Source: Lentzea aerocolonigenes (GTDB lineage: Bacteria > Actinomycetota > Actinomycetes > Mycobacteriales > Pseudonocardiaceae). Taken from it: a DNA stretch of 12,391 nt. Position numbers and translations under genes: made by a program. The stretch lies in contig NZ_JYJG01000393.1 of the NCBI RefSeq assembly GCF_000955955.1, positions 1 to 12,391 of the forward strand. Reading direction: 5' to 3'. Positions 12,253-12,391 of the stretch are shown here, piece after piece (position 1 is the first letter of the stretch; every line of letters starts with the position of its first letter). The notes below the pieces were generated by a model. The model was given only the letters and a program-made list of their open reading frames with translations. It was not told the origin of the DNA and made no database searches.

Positions 12253-12391
12253 TGCAAGTACCACCAACCCAAGATCAACAGGCACTTTTCCGCTACCAAC
12301 TCGCCCTGCCACCGCGCCGCCGCGACGGCCCGTGGCGAGGGCAGTTGGGTGTGGTTACGGGCGGTTTGATCAAGAGTTGGTGGTACTTGCA
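12253..12391. repeat. 139-bp imperfect palindrome with perfect 16-bp outer repeat (MITE-like or large terminator)
   Basis: TGCAAGTACCACCAAC (12253-12268) is exactly complementary to GTTGGTGGTACTTGCA (12376-12391). Pairing extends to 26 bp (12253-12278 with 12366-12391) with three mismatches. A nested hairpin follows inside: CCAACT (12296-12301) with AGTTGG (12343-12348), plus GCCCTGCCAC-like pairing to GTGGCGAGGGC (12332-12342). No gene is visible. It begins 7 nt after the permease stop. It could be a short non-autonomous mobile element or a large bidirectional terminator. The right flank is outside the window, so target-site duplication cannot be tested. Confidence 0.6.

Noticed and set aside
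11062..12312. A 416-codon minus-strand open frame opposite the DrrAB genes
   Set aside because: It is a His/Arg/Gln-rich antisense shadow with no domain. It would also run into the palindromic element.
1..12391. CRISPR arrays, tRNA or rRNA genes, integrase or IS transposase genes
   Set aside because: I saw no spaced direct repeats of CRISPR size, no cloverleaf-like segments and no transposase or integrase motifs on either strand.

Overview
The window is very GC-rich, with codon use and gene families typical of a filamentous actinomycete. The families are a PknB-type membrane Ser/Thr kinase, TetR/DUF6069 and DrrAB-type modules, TTG and GTG starts, and hairpins without U-tracts. A member of the Pseudonocardiales (Lentzea/Saccharothrix/Amycolatopsis-like) is the best guess; this is an inference from style, not from a marker gene.

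Layout. (1) 1-337: the 3' end of a gene for a secreted-type VCBS/FG-GAP repeat protein, closed by a hairpin. (2) 403-1950: a transmembrane Ser/Thr kinase with a four-cysteine outer domain. (3) 1947-3027: a TetR regulator divergent from a small four-helix DUF6069-like membrane protein. Their shared 100-bp promoter region carries two TGCAAG..CTTGCA operators. (4) 3024-6919: the most interesting block. An XRE regulator with a TTG start faces away from an apparent operon. That operon has a 33-residue peptide gene (3654-3755, C-terminus TATCKCPYSVEA), a PqqD-like domain fused to an HExxH membrane metalloprotease, and a large TPR protein with a degenerate NTPase-like N-terminus. I read this as a candidate RiPP (ribosomally made, modified peptide) or signalling-peptide locus. 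It has no radical SAM enzyme, LanM/LanB or YcaO, so I cannot place it in a class I recognise. Its promoter region has three TGTTCTG repeats spaced exactly 11 bp, and a perfect 13-bp hairpin separates the peptide gene from the protease gene.

(5) 6916-10395: a TetR regulator divergent from an aldehyde dehydrogenase-DHA2 MFS exporter operon. The TetR gene carries an exact 15-nt tandem duplication in its DNA-recognition helix and may be a damaged or altered repressor. (6) 10466-12246: a DrrA/DrrB-type ABC exporter operon preceded by a 21-bp palindrome. (7) 12253-12391: a 139-bp imperfect palindrome with a perfect 16-bp outer repeat, ending exactly at the window edge.

Genes are tightly packed. 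Convergent pairs overlap by 4 bp at 1947-1950, 3024-3027 and 6916-6919, and co-directional pairs overlap as ATGA at 9028 and 11416. The long opposite-strand open frames are high-GC shadows.
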